Source: an uncultured Oscillospiraceae bacterium
GTDB taxonomy: Bacteria; Bacillota; Clostridia; Oscillospirales; Acutalibacteraceae
Assembly (NCBI GenBank): GCA_902489335.1
Contig: CABTZO010000033.1
Coordinates: 1-10,928, forward strand
Direction: 5' to 3'
DNA: 10,928 nt
Shown here one piece after another: positions 1 to 7,006 of this stretch (the first letter of the stretch is position 1; every line of letters begins with the position of its first letter). Below the pieces are notes generated by a model. The model did not search any database and was not told the DNA's origin. It worked only from the letters and a program-made list of their open reading frames with translations. The translations under genes were made by a program, and so were the position numbers.

Positions 1-378
1 GAAGCAGGAGACAACATCGGTGCTCTTTTGAGAGGTATTTCAAGAGACGATATCGAAAGAGGACAAGTTCTTGCAAAACCGGGCACAATCAAATCACACA
101 AGAAGTTCTCAGGTCAAGTTTATGTTCTTAAGAAAGAAGAAGGCGGACGTCATACACCATTCTTTAACAACTATCGTCCTCAGTTCTATTTCAGAACAAC
201 TGACGTTACAGGAATTATCACTCTTCCCGAAGGTGTAGAAATGTGCGTTCCGGGAGACAACGTTGAAATGAATGTTGAACTTATTACTCCTATCGCTATC
301 GAAGAAGGACTCAGATTCGCTATTCGTGAAGGCGGACACACTGTAGGTTCAGGCGTTGTAACAAAAATCAACGACTAA
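1..378 (+). CDS. tuf: Elongation factor Tu, C-terminal part (5' end outside window)
   Basis: The frame is open from base 1 and ends at TAA 376-378, giving the last 125 residues of a protein that is normally about 395-400 residues. EF-Tu is the cytoplasmic GTPase that carries aminoacyl-tRNA to the ribosome. The visible part is the end of beta-barrel domain 2 (EAGDNIGALLRGI, then DIERGQVLAKPG) and all of domain 3 (NNYRPQFYFRTTDVTG, VMPGDN-like CVPGDNVEM, and the closing REGGHTVGSGVVTKIND). The GTP-binding domain lies outside the window. The codons look more favoured and less A/T-extreme than in the neighbouring genes, as expected of a very highly expressed gene. A strong terminator follows directly, so tuf ends its transcription unit here. 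The identification is secure. Confidence 0.98.
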   Translation, partial: EAGDNIGALLRGISRDDIERGQVLAKPGTIKSHKKFSGQVYVLKKEEGGRHTPFFNNYRPQFYFRTTDVTGIITLPEGVEMCVPGDNVEMNVELITPIAIEEGLRFAIREGGHTVGSGVVTKIND

Positions 379-388
379 TTCTAAATTT

Positions 389-421
389 AAAAGACTCTGC
401 TTTGCAGAGTCTTTTTTTTTA
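389..421 (+). terminator. Rho-independent terminator of tuf
   Basis: A perfect stem is formed by AAGACTCTGC (391-400) and GCAGAGTCTT (404-413) with a three-base TTT loop, and it can be extended by A-T pairs at 389-390. A run of T follows to about 420. It starts 10 bases after the tuf stop codon. Confidence 0.93.
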
Positions 422-537
422 TAATTATGAAAAAAATCACCGGCTAAGCAGGTAGTTATGATTGTTTATAATATGGATTACAAAATTAAATTTTCATAAA
501 ATAAAACAAAAATATAGGTTAAGTTTCTTTATGTGAA

Positions 538-566
538 TTGCTTTTATATAAATGAATTAGTATAAT
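538..566 (+). promoter_or_regulatory. Sigma-A-type promoter of the beta-propeller gene
   Basis: The -35 TTGCTT (538-543) and a perfect -10 TATAAT (561-566) are separated by 17 bases. The predicted start near 573 gives a leader of about 20 bases that carries GGAGG at 583-587. The rest of the 421-537 gap is A/T-rich; a second TATAAT at 467-472 has no convincing -35, and I see nothing else there. Confidence 0.7.
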
Positions 567-592
567 CTGATTATTGAATCGTGGAGGTAATA

Positions 593-2116
593 ATGGATAC
601 AACTTACCCTAAATCAAAGAAAAAAAGTTTTCTTATTATAGCAGCCTGCATTTTAGTTTCTGTTATTTTAATTTTAGTTTTAACATATAAAAGAAAAATA
701 CCAAACAGTTATCGAGATCCGAACAGAGAATTTGAAGTTTTTCAGACAGTAGATGAGGATAGCATTATTTTTATTGACGGAAAACAATGTGATTATAAAA
801 TCCCCAAAACTGAAAAAAACAGCGTCTTCAAATTTGATCTTGGTATGTCAAGACTTTTCGTTCTTAATCAAGATGCCACTCTTTATATGGTAAACAATTT
901 AAAAGAACCAAAAATAGTCGATGAAAAAGTCTTTGATTTCAAAGTTTCTTCAAACGGTAAATATGTAACTTACATAAATTCTGATAAACAATTGGTATTG
1001 AAAGAAGTAGACACAGATAAAACTCGAATTATAAAAGATAAATTCGGAGCAAAAGGAGAGTTTGAAATAAGTCCGTCGGGTAAGACCGTCGCTTTTGCAT
1101 ATAAGAATTCAAATGAGCCTATAAAGACTTATCTGAATACTAACGGAAGAGAAAAAGAAATTGCAAAAAACATGTTACCCATAGTTGTCAGCGATGATGC
1201 AACAAAAGTATTTTTGATGTCTGAATCGGAAGATCTATACTACTTGAATCTGAACAAAAAAAGAAGTAAACCTATAAGACTAAGTGAAGCTCCAATAGGC
1301 AGATATCCGATATATTTTAGCAACTCTTTGACAGAAGTCGTTTTTTCCAATTCCAAAGGAACCTATTTCTTTACTGAAGAAGGAAAAGGGGTAAAGAAGA
1401 TAATCGACGAAGAAGCCAGAATAATGATTCCCAAGCGTAAGGCAGAGAGTTATTCGAGTGTGCCGGATTATAAGATAATTCTTTCTACTTCCAGCGTTTT
1501 GAAAAATTATTTCTATTGTGCTTCAAATTCAATATATTATGTAGATAATATCGAACACTCAAAAAAGCTTGTAGATAATGCAACACAGGCTGAAATAACG
1601 GATAATCTGGATTCGCTTTTTTATGTCGGAAAGGATAAAAACTTACACAAACTCTTCAAGCGCGATCCTGAAAAAAAAGAACTTTTAGCAAAAGATTGCT
1701 TTAACTTTATGTCAAATTCATCGGGAATTGCTTATTATTATACAAACAAAGACGGTGAGTTATATTACTCATACAAAGGTGAAGAGCCTAAAAAGATTTC
1801 TGACAAAGTTTTTAATGCCATGTTAAATAAGGACGGATTATTAATTTATACGACTGTAGATGATTCAAATATTTTCAGTGGCAGTTCATATATTTTAAAA
1901 CCCGGTGATAAACCGAGAAAAATATCTGAAAATTCAATAGATGCTTTTGCAAGCGGTAAATTATTTGCTTATTTTTCTCCAAAATATGAAGGCGATAAGT
2001 CGGATATGAATAAGAATCCAAGAAAATATTTCAATGAAGTTACATATGAGCTTTACACTTCAACGAACGGAGTTGACTTTGTAAAAAACGAAAATCAATT
2101 TAAGCCTTATAATTAA
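593..2116 (+). CDS. Membrane-anchored beta-propeller-like protein, unknown function
   Basis: A 507-residue protein. An in-frame GTG lies at 581, but it sits where the ribosome binding site belongs: GGAGG (583-587) is 5 bases before ATG 593, so I start there. A lysine-rich N-terminus (K7, K9-K11) leads into one hydrophobic segment (about residues 12-31), then KRK and a long polar domain, which suggests a single-pass anchor with the bulk outside the cell. That domain has repeated short beta-strand units of the type 'S-x-(D/N)-G-K-x-V-x-Y' (SSNGKYVTYI, SPSGKTVAFAY, VSDDATKVFLM, NSSGIAYYYTN, NKDGLLIYTT), about 40-60 residues apart, as in TolB/WD40-like or DUF5050-type propellers. No catalytic motif, Cys pair or sorting signal is visible. 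It has its own promoter and terminator, so its neighbours do not suggest a partner. A role as a surface binding or sensing protein is inference only. Confidence 0.85.
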   Translation: MDTTYPKSKKKSFLIIAACILVSVILILVLTYKRKIPNSYRDPNREFEVFQTVDEDSIIFIDGKQCDYKIPKTEKNSVFKFDLGMSRLFVLNQDATLYMVNNLKEPKIVDEKVFDFKVSSNGKYVTYINSDKQLVLKEVDTDKTRIIKDKFGAKGEFEISPSGKTVAFAYKNSNEPIKTYLNTNGREKEIAKNMLPIVVSDDATKVFLMSESEDLYYLNLNKKRSKPIRLSEAPIGRYPIYFSNSLTEVVFSNSKGTYFFTEEGKGVKKIIDEEARIMIPKRKAESYSSVPDYKIILSTSSVLKNYFYCASNSIYYVDNIEHSKKLVDNATQAEITDNLDSLFYVGKDKNLHKLFKRDPEKKELLAKDCFNFMSNSSGIAYYYTNKDGELYYSYKGEEPKKISDKVFNAMLNKDGLLIYTTVDDSNIFSGSSYILKPGDKPRKISENSIDAFASGKLFAYFSPKYEGDKSDMNKNPRKYFNEVTYELYTSTNGVDFVKNENQFKPYN

Positions 2117-2121
2117 AAAAT

Positions 2122-2162
2122 AAACGCTTTGAAATTTTTCAAAGCGTTTGTTTTTATTTTTT
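2122..2162. terminator. Bidirectional terminator between the propeller gene and yerC
   Basis: A 13-bp perfect inverted repeat, AAACGCTTTGAAA (2122-2134) and TTTCAAAGCGTTT (2137-2149), is followed on the plus strand by a T-rich run (2151-2162) and on the minus strand by the complement of the A-run at 2115-2123. It serves both converging genes. The minus-strand stop codon (2154-2156) lies within the T-tract. Confidence 0.92.
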
Positions 2163-2453
2163 ATCATCTTTGTCGGAGAGCCGGTCAAAGATTTTTTGAT
2201 ATCCTCCGGTGCCGTATGAAAGGGACCTGTTTACACGTGAAATTGTTGCCGTCGATGCACCTGTCTGTTTTACTATGTCGTTATACACATGTCTTTCAGT
2301 CAGCATTTTAGCAACAACAAGTCTCTGTGAAATTGACTGTAATTCATTTATCGTAAAAAGGTCTTCAAAGAAATTATAACATTCCTCGGGGGATTGTATT
2401 GCCAAAACCGATTCAACCAAAAAGTCGATGTTTTTGTCATTTAAATTTTTCAT
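2154..2453 (-). CDS. yerC: YerC/YecD family TrpR-like DNA-binding regulator
   Basis: A 99-residue, all-helical protein of the Trp repressor superfamily, the usual length for the YerC/YecD group. The match rests on the overall pattern, with FxxLFTxxELQSISQRLxVAKML in the middle (about 28-51), then a helix-turn-helix at about 56-78 (YNDIVKQTGASTATISRVNRSL) and the family's YGTGGY after it. A GTG at 2462-2460 would add three residues, but it overlaps the ribosome binding site (minus-strand GAGAGGTG), so ATG 2453 is chosen, 6 bases downstream. The protein probably binds DNA as a dimer. Its target and any ligand are not known from this sequence; tryptophan binding should not be assumed. It is a monocistronic unit with its own promoter and a shared terminator. 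A dyad across its promoter suggests possible autoregulation. Confidence 0.93.
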   Translation of the reverse strand: MKNLNDKNIDFLVESVLAIQSPEECYNFFEDLFTINELQSISQRLVVAKMLTERHVYNDIVKQTGASTATISRVNRSLSYGTGGYQKIFDRLSDKDDKK

Positions 2454-2476
2454 AATAAACACCTCTCACATTGTTA

Positions 2477-2505
2477 ATTCTATCACTAAACTTTCAGTCT
2501 GTAAA
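2477..2505 (-). promoter_or_regulatory. Extended -10 promoter of yerC
   Basis: Read on the minus strand, TTTACA (2505-2500) is followed after 17 bases by TAGAAT (2482-2477), with TGA immediately before the -10 (an extended -10). The predicted start is near 2470, giving a short leader that contains the GAGAGGTG ribosome binding site. Confidence 0.75.
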
Positions 2506-2511
2506 GTGATA
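2481..2511. promoter_or_regulatory. Operator-like inverted repeat across the yerC promoter
   Basis: TATCACT (2481-2487) and AGTGATA (2505-2511) form a perfect 7-bp inverted repeat with centres 24 bp apart. One arm overlaps the extended -10 and the other touches the -35. A nested pair, ACTTT (2490-2494) and AAAGT (2503-2507), lies inside. The placement fits a repressor site; the binder is unknown, and YerC itself is a candidate. Confidence 0.45.
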
Positions 2512-2542
2512 AAGTAATGAAAAATTTTATTTAAAATCTTTG

Positions 2543-2600
2543 AAACCGGTATAGTAAATACCGGGTTTTAAGGGCATGCTCTGTAAACCCTTACTTTTTA
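2543..2600 (+). other. Two adjacent hairpins with an alternative pairing upstream of tgt
   Basis: Hairpin 1 pairs AAACCGGTAT (2543-2552) with ATACCGGGTTT (2558-2568), with one bulged G. Hairpin 2 pairs TAAGGG (2569-2574) with CCCTTA (2588-2593), and TTTTT follows at 2595-2599. A competing helix, GGGTTT (2563-2568) with AAACCC (2585-2590), would break both. No plus-strand gene ends just before it. The region 2454-2733 otherwise holds the yerC promoter, the tgt promoter and a perfect but isolated TATAAT at 2625-2630. The function is unknown; it does not match the preQ1 riboswitch consensus I know. Confidence 0.4.
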
Positions 2601-2641
2601 ATCTATGATTATCAATCGTCGGATTATAATTCTTATCTTTC

Positions 2642-2670
2642 TCGCCAATCAGCTCGGAATTTGTTATACT
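2642..2670 (+). promoter_or_regulatory. Probable tgt promoter with extended -10
   Basis: TCGCCA (2642-2647) is a 4/6 match to a -35. After 17 bases comes TATACT (2665-2670), preceded by TGT (2662-2664), which makes an extended -10. The predicted start near 2677 leaves a leader of about 57 bases and excludes the hairpins at 2543-2593 from this transcript. Confidence 0.6.
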
Positions 2671-2733
2671 GTTTACAATTGTTATATAAAACAAAATTAT
2701 CATGCTTTAATAAAGATTTTAAAAGGGAATTAT

Positions 2734-3867
2734 ATGTTTACATTAATAAAGAAAGATCAAAAATCAAGGCTCGGTATGCTTAAAACTCCTCACGGAACCG
2801 TTGAAACTCCCGCGTTTATGAATGTCGCAACCTGCGGTGCTATTAAGGGTGCAGTATCCGCTATTGATTTACAGGAAAAACTTAAATCCCAGGTTCAGCT
2901 TTGCAACACCTATCATCTTCATCTTCGTCCGGGAGAACAAATAGTAAAAAAAATGGGCGGAATACATCAGTTTACAAATTTCAACAAAACTATTTTAACA
3001 GACAGCGGAGGATTTCAGGTTTTTTCTTTGGCAAAGCTGCGAGATATCAGTGAGGAGGGCGTTTTATTTTCCTCGCACATAAACGGTGAAAGAATTTTTA
3101 TGGGACCCGAAGAAAGCATGAAAATTCAGTCCGCGCTTGGTTCGGATATTGCAATGGCTTTTGATGAATGCATAGAAAATCCCGCCGAGTATGAATATGT
3201 AAAAAAATCTACAGAAAGAACTTACAGATGGCTAAAGCGTTGTAAAATGGAGCATGACAGACTTAATCATACCGAAGACGTTACAAATCCCGGTCAACTT
3301 CTATTCGGAATAAATCAAGGTTCAACTTATGACGATCTTAGAATCAATCATATGAAAATGATATCAGAGCTTGATTTGGACGGATATGCACTCGGTGGAC
3401 TTGCCGTAGGTGAGCCTAAAGAAGTAATGTATCATATTATTGATGTTACAGAGGAACATATGCCTGAAAATAAGCCCAGATATCTTATGGGCGTCGGAAC
3501 ACCCGAAAATATTTTAAGTGGCGTAAAGCGTGGAATTGATCTGTTTGACTGTGTAATGCCGTCAAGAAATGCAAGGCATGGACAGATTTTTACGTCGCAG
3601 GGAATATTGAATCTAAACAATAAAAAATATGAGCTTGATTCAAAACCGCTTGATGAAAGTTGTGACTGTCCGGTTTGCAAAAAATATTCGCGTGCATATA
3701 TAAGGCATCTTTTGAAAGCAGGCGAAATGCTTGGAATGCGACTTTGCGTAATTCACAATCTTTATTTTTATAATAATCTTATGGAAAAAATAAGAGAAGC
3801 CATCAAAAATGATAACTTCTCAAAGTTCTATGACGATAATTTTGAAATCGTTCAAAGAAGAATTTAA
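2734..3867 (+). CDS. tgt: tRNA-guanine transglycosylase (queuine/preQ1 tRNA-ribosyltransferase)
   Basis: A 377-residue cytoplasmic enzyme that swaps guanine-34 in GUN-anticodon tRNAs for a 7-deazaguanine (preQ1 in most bacteria). An upstream in-frame ATG at 2605 would add 43 residues of non-conserved, hydrophobic sequence and lacks a good ribosome binding site. ATG 2734 has AAAAGGGA at 2721-2728 and gives the family's normal N-terminus and length. DSGGFQVFSL carries the acid-base Asp90; IDLFDCVMPSRNARHG carries nucleophile Asp272. Zinc ligands are Cys310, Cys312, Cys315 and His341, with the CxCxxC...H spacing of bacterial enzymes. The base-binding loop GGLAVGEP and Cys in AFDEC look bacterial rather than eukaryote-like. 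One variation is GINQGST where GIVQGG is common. No other queuosine gene is in the window. The stop overlaps that of plsC, and no terminator is visible. Confidence 0.96.
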   Translation: MFTLIKKDQKSRLGMLKTPHGTVETPAFMNVATCGAIKGAVSAIDLQEKLKSQVQLCNTYHLHLRPGEQIVKKMGGIHQFTNFNKTILTDSGGFQVFSLAKLRDISEEGVLFSSHINGERIFMGPEESMKIQSALGSDIAMAFDECIENPAEYEYVKKSTERTYRWLKRCKMEHDRLNHTEDVTNPGQLLFGINQGSTYDDLRINHMKMISELDLDGYALGGLAVGEPKEVMYHIIDVTEEHMPENKPRYLMGVGTPENILSGVKRGIDLFDCVMPSRNARHGQIFTSQGILNLNNKKYELDSKPLDESCDCPVCKKYSRAYIRHLLKAGEMLGMRLCVIHNLYFYNNLMEKIREAIKNDNFSKFYDDNFEIVQRRI

Positions 3868-4523
3868 GCGTAAAAACCACGATATTTATCGGGTAATAGT
3901 TCTGCTATGCTCTTCATCATATAATCGGTCATCTCTTCTTCAAACTGCTTTTTGGAAATTTTCTTATCATTTTTAGGCAGTTTATATGGTTTTCCGAAAG
4001 TTATTTTAATTTTGCCGGGATGCAGTTTTTCGTTTCCCATATCTTTGTCGTCTATCGGTAAAACTTTTTCTGTTCCTGTTATTGCGACGGGTACAATGGT
4101 TACATCGGTTTTTATCGCAACATAAGCAGTCCCTTTTTTGCCCTGCATCATAGCTGACGACCTTGAACGAGTTCCTTCCGGGAATATGACGACATTATTT
4201 TTTGATTTTATAACTTTAATTATTTCTTTAATTGCATTTATATCCGCAGAATTTGGATTGATATGAATCGTTCTGAAAAAATTTAATATAAAATTAGTCT
4301 TTTCGTTTTTTGAAAGTTTAACGCCCGAAACATAGTATGGGTTTTTATTATGTATAACAAAGTTTAAAGCAACCGCGTCAAGGTTGGAAAGATGATTGCA
4401 AATGAAAATGACCGGATCTGTCACCGAATTTGCATAATATAAGTTTTCTGTTTCTATTTTCGCGAAACTGTTAAAAAATATTTTTTGAAAAATTTTCCAT
4501 AATTTAAGCTCAAGTATTTCCAT
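3864..4523 (-). CDS. plsC: 1-acyl-sn-glycerol-3-phosphate acyltransferase (PlsC family)
   Basis: A 219-residue membrane-associated enzyme expected to acylate lysophosphatidic acid to phosphatidic acid in phospholipid synthesis. Motif I is NHLSNLD with His44 and Asp49 in the HX4D arrangement; motif III is FPEGTRSR (114-121); GTAYVA and IVPVAITGTE further on fit motif IV. The frame is open further upstream (ATG at 4559, TTG at 4562), adding 12-13 residues, but neither start has a ribosome binding site. ATG 4523 also lacks one, yet lies directly after a strong extended -10 promoter, so a leaderless message starting at this ATG is the best reading. The exact acyl acceptor cannot be told from sequence. 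The last 4 bases overlap the tgt stop on the other strand. Confidence 0.92.
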   Translation of the reverse strand: MEILELKLWKIFQKIFFNSFAKIETENLYYANSVTDPVIFICNHLSNLDAVALNFVIHNKNPYYVSGVKLSKNEKTNFILNFFRTIHINPNSADINAIKEIIKVIKSKNNVVIFPEGTRSRSSAMMQGKKGTAYVAIKTDVTIVPVAITGTEKVLPIDDKDMGNEKLHPGKIKITFGKPYKLPKNDKKISKKQFEEEMTDYMMKSIAELLPDKYRGFYA

Positions 4524-4530
4524 GGCGATG

Positions 4531-4559
4531 ATTATATCATCTTTTATTAAAATTTTCAT
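4531..4559 (-). promoter_or_regulatory. Extended -10 promoter of plsC, placed at the start codon
   Basis: On the minus strand, ATGAAA (4559-4554, 4/6 match to -35) is followed after 17 bases by a perfect TATAAT (4536-4531) preceded by TGA. Only 7 bases separate the -10 from ATG 4523, so the predicted start falls at 4524 or 4523. A second TATAAT lies upstream (about 4577-4572 on the minus strand) and could make a longer message. Confidence 0.6.
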
Positions 4560-4622
4560 CAATCTTTTATATTATATGAAAATTTATTGATTATATTAAA
4601 AATGAAAGATTTTGCAAAAAAC

Positions 4623-4651
4623 TTGCAAACTTTAATCATTAAGAATATCAT
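4623..4651 (+). promoter_or_regulatory. Probable promoter of the aminotransferase gene
   Basis: TTGCAA (4623-4628) and TATCAT (4646-4651) are 17 bases apart. The predicted start is near 4658, with a leader of about 34 bases that ends in AGGAGG (4682-4687). The region is A/T-rich, so chance hexamers are possible. Confidence 0.5.
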
Positions 4652-4691
4652 TGTATGGAATTTGTGTTTTATTTATAAAGCAGGAGGAACT

Positions 4692-5960
4692 ATGAACTAT
4701 AATGAAATGACGAAAGAAGAACTTTCAAAAATTTATGATGATTGCAAGGCTGAATATGATGAGATTTTAAAACAAAATTTAAATCTTGATATGTCAAGAG
4801 GTAAGCCATCAAAGGAACAGGAAAAATTATCTCTTGATATGCTTGATGTAATAAATTCCAAAACTGATTTTGATAATTTGGAAACGGACGTATTAAATTA
4901 CGGTTCTCCTTTTGGAATAAAAAGCGCCGTTAAACTAATGGCAGAAATAATGGATGTTAAACCGGAACAAGTAATCGTTGTCGGTAATTCAAGTCTTACA
5001 ATTATGTTTGACCTTGTTTCACAGCTTATGAGCAAAGTCAGAAAAAACGGTTCTTGGTGCACTGAAAAAGAAGTTAAATTTATTTGCCCCGTTCCCGGAT
5101 ACGACAGACACTTCGGAATATTAGAGCATTTTGGAATTAAAATGATAAATGTATCTATGACCGAGAACGGACCGTGCATGGAAGAAATCGAAAAACTCGT
5201 TCAAGACCCTCAGGTTAAGGGAATGATTTGTGTTCCAAAATATGCAAATCCGACGGGAATCACTTTTTCTGATGAGGTTGTCACAAAACTTGCAAAAATG
5301 AAAACGGCTGCCGAAGATTTTGTTATAATTTGGGATAATGCTTATGTCGTTCATGATTTATTGGGAAAAGAAGATAAATTAATAAACATTTTGGACGAAT
5401 GTGAAAAATACGGTAATCCAAACAGAGTATATGAAGTTTCTTCAACATCAAAAATTACCTTTGCCGGTGCCGGAATTTCAGCTATCGCTTCATCCGAAAA
5501 GAATTTGAATGAGATCAAATCAAGAATGAAGATTCAGACAATCGGAAACGACAAGATAAATCAGCTAAGACATGTTCTTTATCTTAAAGACTTAGACGGC
5601 GTCAAAGCTCACATGAAGAAACAAGCTCAAATTATAACGCCGAAATTTGACGAAGTTTTATCTTTGCTTGATAAAAATTTAAAAGATACCGGGGTTGCAG
5701 ACTGGACTAATCCTAACGGCGGATATTTCATAAGCCTCAACGTCAAAGTCGGAAGTGCTAAAAAAGTTTTTGAACTTTGCAAATCTGCAGGTGTTAAACT
5801 TACAAATTGCGGAGACACCTTCCCATATGGTAAAGATCCTAATGATGAAAATATCAGAATCGCTCCGACTTATCCAACAGTTGAAGATCTTAAAAAAGCA
5901 ACTGAACTTTTGATTTTATGTATCAAACTTGTATCAACAGAACATCTTTTAAATAAATAA
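4692..5960 (+). CDS. PLP-dependent aminotransferase, fold type I (aspartate aminotransferase/MocR-like, PF12897-type)
   Basis: A 422-residue protein. An upstream in-frame start at 4587 is rejected because ATG 4692 has AGGAGG 4 bases before it and gives the family's N-terminus (MTKEEL...LNLDMSRGKPS). The aminotransferase signatures are in order: SRGKPS near residues 36-41, the NPTG loop at 186-189, IWDNAYVVHDL with Asp215 (PLP ring nitrogen) and Tyr218, SSTSKITFAGAG with Schiff-base Lys254, and RIAP with Arg389 for the substrate alpha-carboxylate. The overall pattern matches the aminotransferase group that includes Corynebacterium AspT (family recalled, not searched). A transfer between an amino acid, perhaps aspartate, and 2-oxoglutarate is likely; the exact substrate is open. 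It is transcribed away from plsC and closed by its own terminator, so it appears monocistronic. Confidence 0.92.
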   Translation: MNYNEMTKEELSKIYDDCKAEYDEILKQNLNLDMSRGKPSKEQEKLSLDMLDVINSKTDFDNLETDVLNYGSPFGIKSAVKLMAEIMDVKPEQVIVVGNSSLTIMFDLVSQLMSKVRKNGSWCTEKEVKFICPVPGYDRHFGILEHFGIKMINVSMTENGPCMEEIEKLVQDPQVKGMICVPKYANPTGITFSDEVVTKLAKMKTAAEDFVIIWDNAYVVHDLLGKEDKLINILDECEKYGNPNRVYEVSSTSKITFAGAGISAIASSEKNLNEIKSRMKIQTIGNDKINQLRHVLYLKDLDGVKAHMKKQAQIITPKFDEVLSLLDKNLKDTGVADWTNPNGGYFISLNVKVGSAKKVFELCKSAGVKLTNCGDTFPYGKDPNDENIRIAPTYPTVEDLKKATELLILCIKLVSTEHLLNK

Positions 5961-5970
5961 TTAAAAAGCT

Positions 5971-6003
5971 AATATCCCGTCGTAAATAGGCGGGATATTT
6001 TTG
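5971..6003 (+). terminator. Terminator of the aminotransferase gene
   Basis: AATATCCCG (5971-5979) pairs perfectly with CGGGATATT (5991-5999) across an 11-base loop, and T's run to 6002. It starts 10 bases after the stop codon. The T-run leads directly into the extended -10 of the next gene. Confidence 0.88.
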
Positions 6004-6012
6004 TGTTATAAT
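6004..6012 (+). promoter_or_regulatory. Extended -10 promoter of msrAB
   Basis: TGT followed by a perfect TATAAT (6007-6012) makes an extended -10. The 17-18 bases upstream fall inside the previous terminator, and no -35 is recognisable there. The predicted start is near 6019, 16 bases before the GTG start codon. Confidence 0.6.
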
Positions 6013-6034
6013 ATTATTCGAATGAGGTGATTTA

Positions 6035-6991
6035 GTGGAAATCTACGAAAAAATAAAAACAATTGTCTTTGGCGGAGGTTGTTTTTGGGGAACTCAGCAG
6101 GCTTTTAAACTGTTAAACGGAGTGATAAAAACTCAGGTCGGATATGCTAACGGAAATACAGATAAAACTGAATATCAAAATCTTTCTGTAACCGAACATG
6201 CCGAAGTTGTAAAAATAACCTATGACGCAAATAAAATAAGGCTAGCCGAGCTAATAGACCGGTTCTTTTTAATTATTGATCCGTTTACATTAAATCAACA
6301 GGGAAACGATGTAGGAAGACAATATAGAACGGGAATATATTATGAAAATGACGAAGATTTAAAGATAATTAATCTGTCGATGGAAGTCAGAAGAAAACTT
6401 TATGACAAAAAAATATATGTTGAAGTAGAAAAGCTTAAAAACTATGTTACCGCAGAGCCCTATCACCAAAATTATTTGGAAAAATATCCGAGCGGATATT
6501 GTCATATTAATCCCAACGATATATTAAAACCGCTTTGGTCTGACAATAATTTTATAAAGCCAAGCGATGAAGAAATCAAAAAACAATTTGGCAGCGATGT
6601 CTTATATATCAGTCAAGAAAAAGGCACCGAATATCCTTTTACAAGTAAATATAACGACGAAAATCAAGTGGGTATTTACGTTGATGTAATAAGCAAGGAG
6701 CCTTTGTTCTCATCGATTGATAAGTTTGACGCCGGTTGCGGTTGGCCGAGTTTCACAAGACCGATTACAACTGACAGATTAGATGAATATGAAGATACAA
6801 GTCATTCCATGATAAGAACCGAGGTCAGAAGTAAAATTGCAAACAGTCATTTAGGTCATGTTTTTAATGACGGACCTGTTGAAAAAGGCATGCTAAGATA
6901 TTGTATAAACGGAGCTGTTCTGGAGTTTATTCCGCTTTCTAAAATGGAAGAAAGAGGATACCTGTTATATATACCTTATGTCTATCAATAA
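6035..6991 (+). CDS. msrAB: Fused peptide methionine sulfoxide reductase MsrA-MsrB
   Basis: A 318-residue bifunctional repair enzyme that reduces the S (MsrA) and R (MsrB) epimers of methionine sulfoxide. The start is GTG 6035, with GAGGTGA at 6024-6030. MsrA spans about residues 8-165: GGGCFWG with catalytic Cys16, HAEVV with Glu57, and SGYCHI with Cys156. MsrB spans about 186-310: GTEYPFTSKY, DAGCGWPSF with Cys235, RTEVRS, SHLGHVFNDGP and RYCING with catalytic Cys290. The zinc-binding CxxC pairs of some MsrB proteins are absent. No signal peptide is visible, so it is cytoplasmic. Small departures from the usual pattern are TQQAF after GCFWG and TEHAE where TGHAE is common. No terminator separates it from the downstream tRNA, so read-through into the tRNA is possible. 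Confidence 0.96.
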   Translation: MEIYEKIKTIVFGGGCFWGTQQAFKLLNGVIKTQVGYANGNTDKTEYQNLSVTEHAEVVKITYDANKIRLAELIDRFFLIIDPFTLNQQGNDVGRQYRTGIYYENDEDLKIINLSMEVRRKLYDKKIYVEVEKLKNYVTAEPYHQNYLEKYPSGYCHINPNDILKPLWSDNNFIKPSDEEIKKQFGSDVLYISQEKGTEYPFTSKYNDENQVGIYVDVISKEPLFSSIDKFDAGCGWPSFTRPITTDRLDEYEDTSHSMIRTEVRSKIANSHLGHVFNDGPVEKGMLRYCINGAVLEFIPLSKMEERGYLLYIPYVYQ

Positions 6992-7006
6992 AATTAAATA
7001 TTATAT

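Noticed and set aside
629..652. Lipoprotein signal (I-A-A-C, Cys19) in the beta-propeller protein
   Set aside because: The four residues fit a lipobox, but the hydrophobic stretch before Cys19 is only about six residues long and continues for ten or more after it, as in a plain transmembrane anchor.
2129..2311. Small plus-strand ORF of 60 codons opposite the yerC 3' end
   Set aside because: It starts inside the terminator stem, has no ribosome binding site, and its product is the Cys/His-rich type expected from the antisense of a real gene.
2543..2600. preQ1-I riboswitch for tgt
   Set aside because: The hairpin followed by an A-rich tail pairing back into the loop is missing; the sequence after hairpin 2 is T-rich. 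Kept only as an unexplained structure.
2605..2733. N-terminal 43-residue extension of Tgt from an upstream ATG
   Set aside because: It has no ribosome binding site, is not part of the conserved family start, and it spans the predicted promoter. ATG 2734 gives the normal length.
4587..4691. N-terminal extension of the aminotransferase
   Set aside because: It overlaps the predicted promoter and leader, and AGGAGG lies just before ATG 4692, which gives the family N-terminus.
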